Positions 10,385 through 22,611 of a stretch of 64,000 nucleotides of DNA are shown here, piece by piece; within the stretch, counting starts at the first letter, position 1; every line of letters starts with the position of its first letter. The notes under the pieces are model-generated. The model was not told where the DNA came from, ran no database searches, and worked only from the letters and a program-made list of their open reading frames with translations. The position numbers were made by a program, and so were the translations under genes. Origin of the DNA: Cymbidium sinense (Eukaryota > Streptophyta > Magnoliopsida > Asparagales > Orchidaceae); NCBI GenBank assembly GCA_021442155.1, contig CM038215.1, forward strand, positions 276,756,413-276,820,412, written 5' to 3'.

Positions 10385-11330
10385 TTACAGCCTTTGAATT
10401 ATGTAATGAATGAGATTGGCTTTAAACAAGTCACAAATTTTGTTTTTAGTTCTAGCAATAATCCTCACGTGGTTCATAGGGATCCCACGATGTTTTGCAT
10501 CATTACGGTCCATCCATATGAACCATATAAGAGTGATAGCAATGATAACTTTAATGTGACCTTTAATAGTATTATCAAAATAAATTTCAAGAAGTTGATA
10601 TAAAGTAAGAGAGCCATTGAAAGTGACAGTGTTAAAAAGATCATCATACCAAATCCAAAGTTTAGAAGCAATGACCCCATTAATAAAAACATGATTAACA
10701 TTCTCAATATGGAAACAACATTGACATTTAGAGGGTAAATGGAACCCTTTACCCCACAACAAGGAATCAACGAGGATAAAATTTTAGAATACACCAAGTA
10801 AGAAACGAGAATAAGAAGTAGGGATATTGTTATTCCAAAGTTTGGAGAATACATAGGAGGAATCATGAGTATCTTTAATGTGGAGCCACACATTGAGGTT
10901 GAAATCACCATTATGTGAGAGCTTAAAGAGAATCATCTTGATTGTTTGGAGTGATAGGAATAGTAGTAACCATATTCAAGAAAGTAAAAGGGATAAAATC
11001 GCTTACTATTGTTCCACTTATTGTTATGCTAGAAAGAGTTTACTCTAATAGCGGCAGTGGAATGGGTGAAGAGTAAGTCATCAATGGATCCACATCCACT
11101 CGTTATCTTGCCAAAAGAAAGAAGGCGAGTTAATGCCCCAAAAAAATTAAGGATTGCATCCCATTTGATAGAACAAAGTCTTTTCCACCAGAATCACCCG
11201 GTTTAAAGGGACAAATGAGGAGTGCTTACCACGAATATTTAGCAGTCATGAAATTAGCCCAAAGACTATGATTACTCTAAAATTCCACCGAGTTTATAGG
11301 AAAAGCATTGATAGCTTCTTTTATGGATTT
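10385..11330 (-). pseudogene. LINE-B zf-RVT region
   Basis: The frame at 10,385-10,762 (125 codons) contains KCQCCFHIENVNHVF and NGVIASKLWIWYDDLF, the zf-RVT signature, and ends MDRNDAKHRG near the RNase H linker. A frameshift near 10,775 separates it from upstream pieces, which include the segment before the signature (about 10,911-11,330). As in the other copies the last zinc ligand is replaced by Asn-Gly, which suggests a family-wide change and not random decay. Confidence 0.8.
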
Positions 11331-11439
11331 ACAATCAAGACCACCTTCATCAAAAGTGCCACAACTTTTAAACCAAGAGGTCAGTGCATTTTTTAGAAGA
11401 GATATTGGAGCCCGAAAAATTTGTTTAGGAGGCTCAATT

Positions 11440-12660
11440 TGATAGAAATGGCACAATGGTTTGGATGAGATATAAAGGTATGGAATTAAGAGTGCTCTTA
11501 ATCAAGGAAAGCCTACCACCAAAAGAGAGTAAATGAAACTCCCAAACCAAAATTTTATTAGAAATTTTCTAAATAAGATCATCAAAATAATGAGATCTTT
11601 TCTGGGCTTTAAAAAGCAGAGCCCCTAGATAATTAATGGGAAGTTGATTTTGCTTAAAATTAGTAATTCTGGAGATTTGATTTAGCCTATTGGTAGGAAT
11701 CTTAGTTGAGGGAATAAAACAACATTTTCTTTCATTTAGGAAGAGACCACTAACTTTGCCAAAATCATTTAAGAGATTCTTAATAGTTTTAACATGTTGA
11801 AGAGAGGCATTGCGAAGATTATAAAATTATCGGCAAAGCTAAGATGAAAGCAGGAAACCACCATGAGTTTTAAAACCATGTTAGGTTTTAATGAAAAGAT
11901 CATTGAGGCTCCTCGAAAGATATTCAATAGCAATGACAAAGAGAAGGAGAAAGAGGGTCACCTAAACCATGGCTCAGTAAAGAAACCAAGGGACTCACCA
12001 TTTTAAGATAAGAAAACCGGACGTTAGTGATACAACTTTTTTATGGATAAAATTATTAGAGAAACCAAACAAATGTAAATTTGGAAATCCCAGAGGTTGT
12101 CAAAGGCTTTAGAGATGTGTTTGAAGAGGATATTACCTCCTGGAAGGAAACATCAATGTCATGAACCAACTCTTGGCGAGAAGAATATTATCGAGATATG
12201 GCTCTATTTTTAATGAAAGTTTGGTTAGGGAGATGATTTTAGGGAGCGCTAATCTATTATTAATTAATTTAGCAATGAAAAAGGTGCAAAGCACTAATAG
12301 GTCAAAATCGCCTCAAGATTCGTGGATTGTTGGATTTTGGGAATAAGTGATAATAGAAGTACTAAAAAATATCTGGAATAGAGTCGCCATCAAAGAAATC
12401 AATAACAACATTAACAATATTAGATTTAATAAAAGGCCAACAATGCCGAAAGAAATGAGTCATAAAACCATCGTACGAATGTAATCAATGTTCATGCTAT
12501 TGAGAGTACTACTAATCTCCGCTTCCGAGGGACGCATAGTGAGCAAATGGTTATCCTCATTGCTAATCATAGAAGAGATGAGATGGGTGTTGGAGGGGTC
12601 TAACGAAGGATTAGAATTTAATAAATTTTGAAAGTGATGAATGATGATCCTTAATTTCAT
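11440..12660 (-). pseudogene. LINE-B reverse transcriptase domain
   Basis: RVT_1-type polymerase of ORF2. The N-terminal part is open at 12,460-12,660 (SNTHLISSMISNEDNHLLTM, then SEAEISSTLNSMN). The catalytic box near 11,827-11,838 reads FADN; LINE-D has FADD and LINE-C FVDD at this point, so the second catalytic aspartate is lost. The tail corresponding to GGxLTLIKSTLN is near 11,500. Numerous frameshifts separate the blocks. In intact elements this domain copies the RNA from the nicked target end. Confidence 0.8.
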
Positions 12661-13250
12661 TGTTATCAGTTATCCAGCCATCATTAGAGTTCTTAATTTT
12701 CTTAATCGAGTTTAAAGCTTTTCATTTATTACAAATAGCATGGAAATACCTTGTGTTTACATTAGCCATCGATATGTTTGCTAGCGGCTTTTTGATGCCA
12801 ATAGGTTTCCTCCATATTTTGGTAATTAATCAAACTATCTTTGGCAATGCTCAATTCATCAAGCTTACTAGGGTCAATTAAGATGACCTCTTCAAGAGAA
12901 CAAACCGCTTGTTCCATAGCTTTAAGATTGGTAAAAAGATTTTTAAAGATATGCTTGTTCCACCAATTGAGGTTTTGTTTAAGCCTCTTGAGCTTAAGCC
13001 AAAGCGAATCATGCCTTTAGAATTATCCAGGGTGAACAGGGGCCATCCAATTAGTGAAAACAACATTAGTGAAATCACATGTTGGGTCCACATATTTTGG
13101 AATCTAAAGGTGAGGGAGTAGAAGGGTTAAGGGGAGTTTTGATAGAGATCAAAGAGGAGCATGATTAGACAAAGTTCTGATCAAATGTTCAACAGAAGTA
13201 AGAGGCCATTGATTGATCCAAAGAGAATTAAAGAGAATCCTGTCAAGACG
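12661..13250 (-). pseudogene. LINE-B ORF2 connector between endonuclease and RT
   Basis: The segment continues the endonuclease C-terminus (RLDRILFNSLWINQWPLT after the stop at 13,251) and a connector rich in Lys, Asn and Leu. A frame at 12,878-13,093 starts MWTQHVISLML and contains LKLWNKRFVLL; the same connector appears in LINE-D at 58,691-59,074 as MWTQHSDFTN. It is not a separate gene. Confidence 0.65.
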
Positions 13251-13805
13251 CTACCAAAGTTTAGAGTTATGCCACGTGTAATCAGACCCTGAAAAACTAA
13301 TGTCAATCAGATTGCAATCAAGGATCATATTAGAGAAGTCTTTCATGGAATGGAGGTTAGTAGAACATCCTCCCCTCCTTTCTAAAGAAGAAATGATAGT
13401 GTTGAAATCACCCCCAACCAACCAGGGAAGGTTAACTGAGGAGGCAAAGGTTCTTAAGTGATTCCAAATGATGTTCCTACCGGCTCTATTACAAGAAGCA
13501 TAGATAAAGGAACCAAAAGCCGAGAACTCACCTAATGAGATTTTGACATTGACCAATTGATCAAGATCATCAATGATGGAAATGGTGATTGAATTATTCC
13601 AAAAATACCAAATTTTATTATTAAGATTGAAGTGGAAATTTTGGAATCCAAGCGATCTAGCAACATGAACAATCTTGGAAGAGTTAATGAAAGGCTCAAT
13701 AATAACAAGAAGTTTGATGTTATGAGCGTGACAGAGGCTCCTAACACGGTTGCAAACAGGGAGTGTCCCACAACCCCGGATATTCCAAATAAGATAATTA
13801 ATCAT
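13251..13805 (-). pseudogene. LINE-B APE-type endonuclease domain
   Basis: Best-preserved endonuclease in the window. The open frame extends upstream to 13,868, but the likely start is the Met at 13,805 (MINYLIWNIRG), matching LINE-A and LINE-C. Counting from that Met, the metal or active-site motifs are WN (Asn 8), IIEP (Glu 37), GGDFN (Asp 133, Asn 135) and SDYTWH (Asp 175, His 179). The frame stops at 13,251-13,253 with TAG, where the other copies read on as WQRLD; one CAG to TAG change explains it. The enzyme would nick the target strand that primes reverse transcription. Its sequence preference cannot be read from this. Confidence 0.85.
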
Positions 13806-13899
13806 AATAAAAACTCCAAAAAAGAAAAGGTAAAAAAAGAAAATGGAAAAAGGAAGAGAGGAGGACATAATTATTTGTGAGGTGTTAGAGAAGAGCGTG

Positions 13900-15305
13900 T
13901 GGTTCTAGTGAAGTTATTATTAGTCATTTTGTCTTTATAAGATTTTTTTTAATAACGTTTGGAAGGGTCTATCAGAATCCAAAGTATCTCCATCAGAAAG
14001 CGATTGGTTTTTGGTATCCAGAATAGGAGTATTATCAGTCAATGTTTTGTTAGTGGTGATTTCTCATTCTTCAGTATCAGAGTTAGAATGAGAAATTTGG
14101 ATTGCCTGAGTATCACTCTGTAGAGAAGTAGAAGGGGAGGTTCTTGCACCATTAATAATACAAATAACATTTTCATTGCCATGATGTATATTCAAATTTT
14201 GGTCTGACACCAAAGGATCAACAATATTTTGATCCAATATAAAATTTCCATTCAAATTGTCATTAAGATTCAACTGAAGTAAAGGTTTGTCATGAGAAGC
14301 CAAATTATTGAAAGTAAGAGTAGTGCTAGGTAAGAGTAGTGCTAGGTAAGTTATCATTAGTTTTAGCACACACCTCACTAGTAGTATTTATACCAAGCTC
14401 AGAATGTTTTTCATTAGACAAATCAATAGGTAATAAAGGGGTAGGTGTAGGAGGGTGAATTCCATTATGAGTAGCTTTAGGCACATAAGCTAACTTATTA
14501 GTTTTCCTAGTTCCAAGAGAGGTATTAGTATCGTGATATATTCTTTTTTAAAGGTTAGGGTGTAACACAAAGCATTCAGTGATCATGACCATGGATCTTA
14601 CTGAGAGCAAAGATAGGAAATTTTCAAATTAATTTACGGTTATATCCGAATTTTTCAAACAATCCAAACTTCTTTGGGGTATTTTTTTGGTAATGTCAAT
14701 CTCAACCAAGATGTGCAGATGGCGAGATCTAGCGGTGGCTTGATCAATTTGAAGGGGTCTACCAAATAAAGCCCCAAAACAAAACTTGGTGAGTAACATA
14801 GTGAATTCTCATGTTGGGGAAAAGCAAAATATAGAGGGAACAATAGGGGATTCCTCTTTGACATCAAAGAGGGGTGACCATTTCAAGAGCCACATTTGAT
14901 AATTATAAACAAAGTAGGAGTGACGAGCAAAGACTCGAGAATAATCTAAATCATTGGATAATTGAATGAGGATATGTCGAGGATCAATCAACCCAATAGT
15001 GAAGACTCCCGAAAGCTTTAAGCTATGGAAGAAAGATCGGATATTATCTAGAGTAGGGCACCGTAAAGAGAATTTACCAACCAAAGAGAATTCAAAAGAC
15101 TTTGCTAATTTCTCCACATCCTGGTCAGAGCACATGACAACCGAAAATCCACAGAAAGAGGTTGAAATTAAGTTAACCGAGGCATTAGAGTTAGAGATCT
15201 TACCTAAAAGAGCATCCTTAAGGACTTGTGAGCGTGCGAAGTCGGATCAAAACCTTTAGGGTGTCGGAGGTTAAAGGCACATCAAGGAGTGAGTTGGTTA
15301 CCGAT
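13900..15305 (-). pseudogene. LINE-B ORF1 (DUF4283 plus zinc knuckle, gag-like)
   Basis: A likely start at about 15,305 opens MAEASVTNSLLDVPLTS; a frameshift follows and the DUF4283 domain continues as SFKDALLGKISNSNASVNLI and then 15,135-14,809 (MCSDQDVEKLAKSFEFSLVG, SFFHSLKLSGVFTIGLIDPR). The zinc-knuckle area at about 14,540-14,640 is recognisable (KIHGHDH) but out of frame. The C-terminal low-complexity part is at 14,064-14,378. The product would coat the element RNA. Order and length agree with LINE-D. Confidence 0.75.
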
Positions 15306-15550
15306 GCCTCCGCCATTGAACCATCCGGTGAGAATCACATAAGCAACCTAAGGAAGCACAAACAAGCAATAAAATAGCGATCACGATTGGGGTGGCCTGA
15401 AATGCAACCAAACCACAGAGAATTACACTGGAACACGATCGGGAAGCGAAACCATAGAAACATGGGAACATCAGGTGGCCAAACCGTAGAGAATAGCACG
15501 GGAACACAAAATTGCCAAAGAGGGAGTGCAGCCAAGGAAGATGGGTTGTG
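15306..15550 (-). promoter_or_regulatory. LINE-B 5' UTR with short imperfect tandem repeat
   Basis: The 245 bp between the putative ORF1 start and the first telomere-like units. It is GC-richer than the ORFs. GTGGCC followed by AAACC-(A/G)TAGAGAAT and CGGGAACAC-like words occurs twice about 70 bp apart (near 15,404 and 15,475). L1-type elements carry their promoter in the 5' UTR, sometimes as repeated monomers; a promoter role here is inference. Confidence 0.5.
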
Positions 15551-15813
15551 AAGGGTTAGTTGAGGGTTAAGGGTTTAGGGTTTAGGGTTTAAGGTTTAGC
15601 TATTAGGGTTTAGGGTTTAGGGTTTAGTGTTTAGGGTTTAGGGTATAGGTTTTAGGTTTTAGGGTTTCGCATTTAGTGTTTAGTGTTTTAGGGTTCAAGG
15701 TTTAGGGTATAGGGTTTAGGTTTTAGGTCTAGGGTTCAGATTTTAGTTTAGGGTTTAGGGTTAAGGTTTTAGCTCTATGGTTCAAGTTTTAGTTTAGGGT
15801 TTAGGGTTTTTAG

Positions 15814-16130
15814 TTTTTTTTTGAATAGAGAACAAATTCAGGTTCAACATTTGTTCTTTTTGATTTCATCAACCAAGTAGCACTCCATGTTATCTAAGAC
15901 ACAAGAAACAACATAGATAAAAAATGAGCACGCATAGAGCAAATCAAAAACCCTAGATAATAAGAATTGTCTCTACCGTAAAGACATAGTTCCATAAGTA
16001 GCAGATCGGATCAGTTGTTCTTCAATTTCTCCAGTTCCAATCATAAGCACCCTAACTTCTCAAGTAACGGGATCCACCACCATCTCCATCCACCATTCTA
16101 GGCATGGTGATGTTTATCATCAGGTTATTC
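15814..16130 (-). pseudogene. Glycine-rich RNA-binding protein retro-fragment, copy 1
   Basis: Same unit as copy 4 (22,612-23,101), where the coding part is clear. On the + strand it starts with a T-run (the poly(A) tail), then the 3' UTR (GAATAGAGAACAAATTCAGG), then a shortened glycine-rich tail, ending at the CATTC/TTAGGG junction. The glycine-rich part is largely deleted. Flanking telomere-like sequence is also shared with copy 2. Confidence 0.7.
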
Positions 16131-18244
16131 TTAGGGTTTAGGTTTATTAAGTTTTGGAGTTTAAGTTTATTTTTAAATTTATTTAGGTTTATGTTTAGGA
16201 TTTGGGGTTTAGGGTTAGGGTTTAGGGTTTAGAGTTTAGGATTTAGTGTTTTGGGTTTTTGGCTTAATGCTTTTAGGGTTTAGGGTTTTGGGTTAGGGTT
16301 TAGGATTTAGGGTTTTAGGGTTTAGGGTTTTAGAGTTTAAGGTTTAGGGTTAAGCCTTCGGTTTTAGTGTTTAGGCTTTAGGGTTTAGGGTTTTAAGCGT
16401 TTAAGGTTTAGGGTTAGCATAGGGTTTAGCCTTTAGTTTATTCTTAGGGTTTAGGTTTAGGGTTTAGTTTTAGGGTTTAGGTTTATAGTTTTAGGGTTTA
16501 GTTTTATGGTTAGGGTTAGGGTTTAGGGTTTAAGGTTTAGGGTTTATGGTTTAGGATTTAGGGTTTAGGGTTAGTTTAGGATGTAAGTTTTAGGGTTTAG
16601 GGTTTTTTAGGGTTTATTATTTAGGGTTTAGGGTTGTAGGTTTTTTAGGGTTTGTTTTAGGGTTTAGGGTTTAATGTTTTTTTTTAAAATTGAGTAAACC
16701 GTCTAGTTTAGGTTTATTTTGTTTATTTTTTATTTTTAGTTTAGTTTTTCTTATTTTTTTAGTTTAGGGTTTGGATTTTATTTTAAGGTTTATTTTTTAG
16801 GTTTAGGTTTTTCTTTAGTTTTTATTTTACATTATTTTTGGTTTTTTTTATTTTTATTTTATGTTTAGTTTTTATTTTATTTAACTTTTTTATTCTTAGG
16901 TTTATTATATTTTTAAGTTCAGTTTAGGTTTTTAATTATTTTATTTTAGTTTATTTTTATTAGTTAATTTTATTATATTTTTATGTTTAGGTTAGGTTTT
17001 AGTTTATGTTTTCATTTTATTTTATTTTGTTTTTTTATTTATGTTGTTTTTTTATTTAGTTTAGGTTTAAGTTTTTAGGTTTTTAGGCTTTAAGGTTTAT
17101 GGTTTAGGGTTTAGGATTTAGGGTTTTAGGTTTAGGGTTTTAGGGTTTAGGGTTTAGGGTTTAGGGTTTAGAGTTTAAATTTAGGTTTAGTTAGTTTAGG
17201 TTTAGGGTTTAGGAGTTTTAGTTTAGGGTTTAGGGTTAGTTAGGGTTTAGGATTTTAGTTTAGTTAGATTTAGTTTTTATTATTATTTTTATTTTATTTA
17301 AAGTTATTTTTTTATTTTAGTTTATTTATTATTTTAATTTTATTTTAGTTTAAGTTTAGGTTTAGGTTTAGTTTAGTTTTATTTTATATTTTAGGTTTAG
17401 TTTATTTTTTAATTTTAGGTTTAGGTTTTATTTTATTTTTTTTTGTTTAGGTTTTAGGTTTTTTATTTTAGGTTTTTTTTTTAGTTTAGGTTTAGGTTTA
17501 TTTTTTAGTTTATTTTATTTTATTTAGTTTAGTTTAGTTTTTTAGGTTTAGTGTAGGTTTATTTATTTTAGTTTAGTTTAGGTTTATTTTATTTTGTTTA
17601 TTTTAGGTTTAGGTTTTTTTTTTTAGGTTTTATATTTTATTTATTTTTAGGTTTTATTTTTAAGTTTATTTTTTAGGTTTAGGTTTTTATTTAATTTTTA
17701 TTTAATATTATTTTTATTTTACATTTAGTTTCTATTTTATTTAGGTTTACTTTATTTTTTTAGTTTAGTTTAAGTATTTATTTATTTTATTCTAGTATAG
17801 TTTTTACATTTTATATTATTTTATTTTTACTTTTAGGTTTTGGTTTAGGTTTTAGTTTAGCTTTTTATTTTTATTTTATTTATTTTATTTAGGTTATATT
17901 TAGTTTAAATTTAGGTTTTTAGGTGTTTAGGGTTTAGGGTTTCATGTTTAGGGATTAGGATTTAGGTTTGTAGGTTTTAGGGTTAGTTGAGGGTTTAGGG
18001 TTAGTTGAGGGTTTAAGGTTTAGTGAATAGGGTTTAGGGTTTAGGGTTTAGTGTTTAGGGTTTATGGTTTAGGTTTTAGGTTTTAGGTTTTAGGGTTCTG
18101 CATTTAGTGTTTAGTGTTTTAGGGTTCAAGGTTTAGGGTTTAAGGTTTAGGTTTTAGGTCTAGGGTTCAGATTTTAGTTTACGGTTTAGGGTTTAGGTTT
18201 TAGCTCTATGGTTCAAGTTTTAGTTTGGGGTTTAGGGTTTATAA

Positions 18245-18510
18245 TTTTTTTTAATAGAGAACAAATTCAGGTTCAACATTTGTTCTTTTGATTTTCAACA
18301 GTAGCACTCCATGTTTAGACACAAGTAACAACATAGATAAAAAAAGCATGCATAGCAAATGATAACTGAACTGTCTCTTTGTTAAGACATAGTTCCATAA
18401 GTAGTAGATCGGTCTTATTCTTCAATATCTCGGTTAAACATAACCAAGTGACTTTAACAGGATCCACCACCATTCCTCCACCATTAGTTTGATGTTTATT
18501 TTCCCATTCT
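18245..18510 (-). pseudogene. Glycine-rich RNA-binding protein retro-fragment, copy 2
   Basis: T-run and AATAGAGAACAAATTCAGG open the unit as in copy 1, and it ends at CCCATTC before telomere-like repeats. It is the shortest of the complete units, with internal losses in UTR and glycine-rich part. About 100 bp of telomere-like sequence before it (from near 18,110, GTTTTAGGTCTAGGGTTCAG) matches the sequence before copy 1 (near 15,720), so copies 1 and 2 arose by duplication of a larger segment. Confidence 0.7.
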
Positions 18511-20262
18511 TAGGGTATAGGTTTATTAAGTTTTAGAGTTTAAGTTTATTTTTAAATTTATTTAGGTTTATGTTTAAGATTTGAGGTTTAGGGTTAGGGT
18601 TTAGGGTTTAGGGTTTAGGATTTAGTGTTTTATTGGTTTTAATATTTTAGGGTTTAGGGTTTGGGTTAGGGATTAGGTTTAGGGTTTAGGGTTTTAAGTT
18701 TAGGTTTAGGGTTAGGTTTATGTTTAAACTTTAGGGTTTAGTTTTAGCGTTTAGGTTTAGGTTTAGTTTCTTTTTTAGTGTTTAAGTTTGAGTTTAAGTT
18801 TAGGGTTTAGGGTTTTAGGGTTTAGGGTTTTGGTTTAGGGTTTAGGTTTTATGGTTAGGGTTAGGGTTTAGGGTTTAAGGTTTAGGGTTTACGGTTTAGG
18901 ATTTAGGGTTTAGGGTTAGTTTAGGATGTAGGTTTTAGGGTTTAGGGTTTTTTTAGGGTTTATTGTTTAGGGTTTAGGGTTGTAGGTTTTTTAAGGTTTA
19001 TTTTAGGGTTTAGGCTTTAGTTTAGTTTTAGGTTTATTTTATTTTGTTTATTTTAGGTTTAGGTTTTTTTAGTTTAGGATATTAAGTTTATTTTTTAGGT
19101 TTAGGTTTTTATTTAATTTTTATTTAATATTATTTTTATTTTACATTTAGTTTATATTTTATTTAGGTTTTTTATTTTTAGGTTTACTTTATTTTTTTAG
19201 TTTAGTTTAAGTATTTATTTATTTTATTCTAGTATAGTTTTTTACATTTTATATTATTTTATTTTTACTTTTAGGTTTAGGTTTAGGTTTATCCTTAGCT
19301 TTTTATTTTTATTTTATTTAGGTTTTATTTAGTTTAAATTTAAGTTTTTAGGTGTTTAGGGTTTAGGGTTTGGGGTTTAGTGTTTCATGTTTAGGGATTA
19401 GGGTTTAGGTTTGTAGGTTTTAGGGTTTAGGGTTTAGGGTTTAGGGTTTAGGGTTATAGGTTTACGGTTCAGGGTTTAGGGTATAGGTTTTGTTTTAGGG
19501 TTGATGATTTAGGGTTAGGATTTTTTTCTAAATTAAGTAAACTAATAAGTTTAGGTTTATTTAGTTTATTTAGGTTTATTTTTATTTTTATTTAGTTTAG
19601 TTTATTTATTTTTGGTTTATTTATTTGAGTTTATGTTTTTTATTTTAGTTTAGTTTATAGGTTTTGGTTTAGGTTTAGGTTTATTTTTTAGTTAGTCTTT
19701 TTTTAATTTTTCTTTTTTAGGTTTAGGTTTATTTTATTTTTATTTTATGTTTAGGATTTTTTAGTTTAGAGTTTAGGTTTTATTTTATATTTATTTTTAG
19801 GTTTATTTTTTAGGTTTAGGTTTTTATTTTGTTTTTATTTTATTTTATTTTAGGTTTAGTTTTTATTTTATTTAAGTTTTTTATTTTTTTAGTTTAGTTG
19901 AGGTTTTTATTTAATTTATTTTTGTTTAGTTTTTATTTATTTTATTTTAGTTTATTTTTTCTTTTTTATTATTTTTTCTTTTTAGTTTTAAGTTTAGGTT
20001 TAGGATTTATTTTGGTTAATGTTTTTTAATTTATTATGTTTTTATGTTTTATTTAGTTTAGGTTTAGGTTTTTAGCTTTTTAAGGTTTAGGGTTAGTTGA
20101 GGGTTTAGGGTTTAGGGTTTAAGGTTTAGGGATAAGTGTTTAGGGTTTAGGATTTAGGGTTTAAGTTTCAGCATTTAGGGTATTTAGAGTTTACAATTTA
20201 GGGTTTAGGGTTTAGGTTTTAGGTCTAGGGATCAAATCTTGGTTTAGGGTTTTTGGTTTTTG

Positions 20263-20720
20263 GTTTTTTTTAAACAAAGAATAAATTCAGATTCAACATT
20301 TCTTCTTTTTGATTTCATCAACCAGGTAACACTCCAAATTTTTTAAGACACAAGCGATGACATAGATAAAAATAAAATGCATAGAGCAAAATCTAGAATC
20401 TAGAATGTCTCTACTTATAAAGACAACATTCCATAGCGACCAATTGGATCGTTGTTCAGTTTCTATAGTTCCCATTAAAACCACTCCGGCCTCTCGAGTA
20501 GCAGGATCCACCATCATATCCCGATCTCCCTCCCACCACCACCAGGCATAACCTCAGTCACTCCTCAGCCTCCATAACCATTACTCACCACCACCTCCAT
20601 ATCCACCAATACCTCAGATCCCCACCACCACTATAAAGCCTCCACCTTCATCTCCACTACCAGATCTAGACTAAGCCTGGTTGACAGTGATGTTCCTATC
20701 GTCAAGGCTTTGCCTATTCT
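20263..20720 (-). pseudogene. Glycine-rich RNA-binding protein retro-fragment, copy 3
   Basis: T-run at 20,263-20,271, 3' UTR, then codons for a Gly-rich C-terminus on the minus strand, including GGYGGG-like patterns around 20,560-20,640 and the RRM end NITVNQA near 20,685. In-frame stops and frameshifts are present. A frame at 20,293-20,517 covers the UTR and is not a gene. Confidence 0.75.
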
Positions 20721-22611
20721 TAGGGTTTAGGTTTATTAGTTTTAGGGTTTAAGTTTATTTTTTAATTTATTTAATTACTTTAGGTTTAGGTTTAGGGTTA
20801 GGGTTTAGTGTTTAGGGTTTTGGGTTTAGGGTTTAGAGTTTAGGGTTTTAGGGTTTATGGTTTTAGGGTATAAAGTTTAAGGTTAGGGTTTAGTGTTTAA
20901 GGTTTAAGGTTTAGTGTTTAGGCTTTAGGGTTTAGAGTTTTGAGGGTTTAGGGCTTAGTGTTTAGGGTTTAGGGTTAGCTTAAGTTTTACGATTTAGGCT
21001 TTAGGGTTTATGCTTCTTCAAGTTTGGGGCTTTGGGTTTAGTGTTTGTTTAGGATTTAGGGTTTAGGGTTTAGGGTTTAGGGTTTTATGTTTTAGGGTTT
21101 AAGATTAGGGTTTAGGGTTTAGGGTTTAGTGTTTAGTGTTTAAGCTTTGGGGTTTAGGGATTTTTTAAATTAAGTAAATCGGTAAGTTTAGGTTTCTTTA
21201 GTTCATTTTTTATTTATTTTAGTTTATTTTACTTTTTATTTTTATTTAGATTTATTTTTATTTTTATTTTTACTTGTTTATTTATTTTATGTTTATTATT
21301 TATTTTTTGGTTTTTATTTTTTTATTTTTTAGGTTTAGGTTTCATTTTTTATTTTTAGGTTTAGGTTTAGGTTTTTATTTTATTTTTTTAAGTTTATTTT
21401 TAGGTTTTATTTTTTAGTTTAGGTCTAGGTTTACTTTACATTATTTTATTTTATTTAGTTTAGGTTTATTTAATTTATTTTTTATTTATTTTAGTTTATT
21501 TTATTTTATATTTTTATTTATGTTTATTTTATATTTTTATTTAGTTTAGTTTATTTATTTTAAGTTTATTTATTTTAGTTTAGGTTTTTTATTTTAATTT
21601 ATTTTTTAGGTTTAGGATTATTTTTTAGTTGAGTTTTATTTCTATTTTATTTTTTAGGTTTAGAATTTATTTTTAATTTTTAAGTTTAGATTTAGGTTAT
21701 TTTTTATTTTCTTATGTTGAGATTTTAGGTTTTATTTTTTAGTTTAGGTTTAGGTTTATTTTTAGTTTTTTTTTAGTTTACATTTAGGTTTAGGTTCAGT
21801 GTACTTTAGGTTTAGGTTCAGGAATTATTTATTTTAGTTTAGTTTATTTTATTTTAGGTTTAGGTTTTCATTATTTTGTTTATTTTATTTTCATTTTAGG
21901 TTTAGGTATTTTTTAGTTTAGGGTTTAGGTTCTATTTTTAATTTATTTTTATGTTTTATTTGATTTTAGGTTTATTTTATATTTATTTTATGTTTAGTTT
22001 TCTATTATTTTTTTAGAGTTTATTATTAGATTTTAATTTATTTTTTATTTTATTTTATTTATTATTTTTTAGGTTAAGTTTATTTATTTATTTTATTTTT
22101 TAGGTTTATTTTAATTTTATTTTAGGTTTAGTTTATGATTTATTTATTTTAGGTTTTATTTAGGGTTTAGGGTTAAGGTTTAGGTTTTAGGGTTTAGGAT
22201 TTAGCATTTTGGGTTTAAGGTTTAGGGTTTTTAGGGTTTGGGGTTTAGGGTTTAGGGTTAGCTTAAGGTTTAGGGTTAGTTTAGGGTTTAGGGTTTAAGG
22301 TTTAGGTTTAAACTTTTGTTTAGGAGTTTTAGGTTTAGGTTTAGGGTTAGTTAATTTGGTTTAGGGTTTAGGGTTTAGGGTTTAGTTTAGGTTAGGGTTA
22401 TAGTTTAGGTTTAGGGTAAGCTTAGGGTTTAAGGTTTAGGGTTTAGGTTTAGGTTTAGGATTTTTTAGGTTTAGGGTTTAGGGTTGTAGGTTCAGGTTTA
22501 GGGTTTAGGTTTATGGTTTAGTTGAGTTTAGGTTTAGTGTTTAGGGTTTTAGGTTTAAACTTTAGGCTTTAGGTTTTAGGTTTAGTTGAATTTTAGTTTA
22601 GGGTTTAGGGA

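Larger units (their letters stand above)
5008..15550 (-). mobile_element. LINE-B: near full-length L1-type LINE
   Basis: About 10.5 kb on the minus strand: 5' UTR (15,550-15,306), ORF1 (15,305 to about 13,900), ORF2 with endonuclease (13,805-13,251), connector, reverse transcriptase (about 12,650-11,440), zf-RVT (about 11,330-10,385) and RNase H (about 10,370-9,850). A 4.8-kb 3' region follows, then hairpin, AATAAA and a 20-nt poly(A) tail. Both ends abut telomere-like repeats. It is longer than LINE-C and LINE-D because its 3' region carries an internal duplication and extra sequence. Frameshifts and stops in every ORF make it non-autonomous now. I could not define a target-site duplication because the flanks are repetitive. 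Confidence 0.88.
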
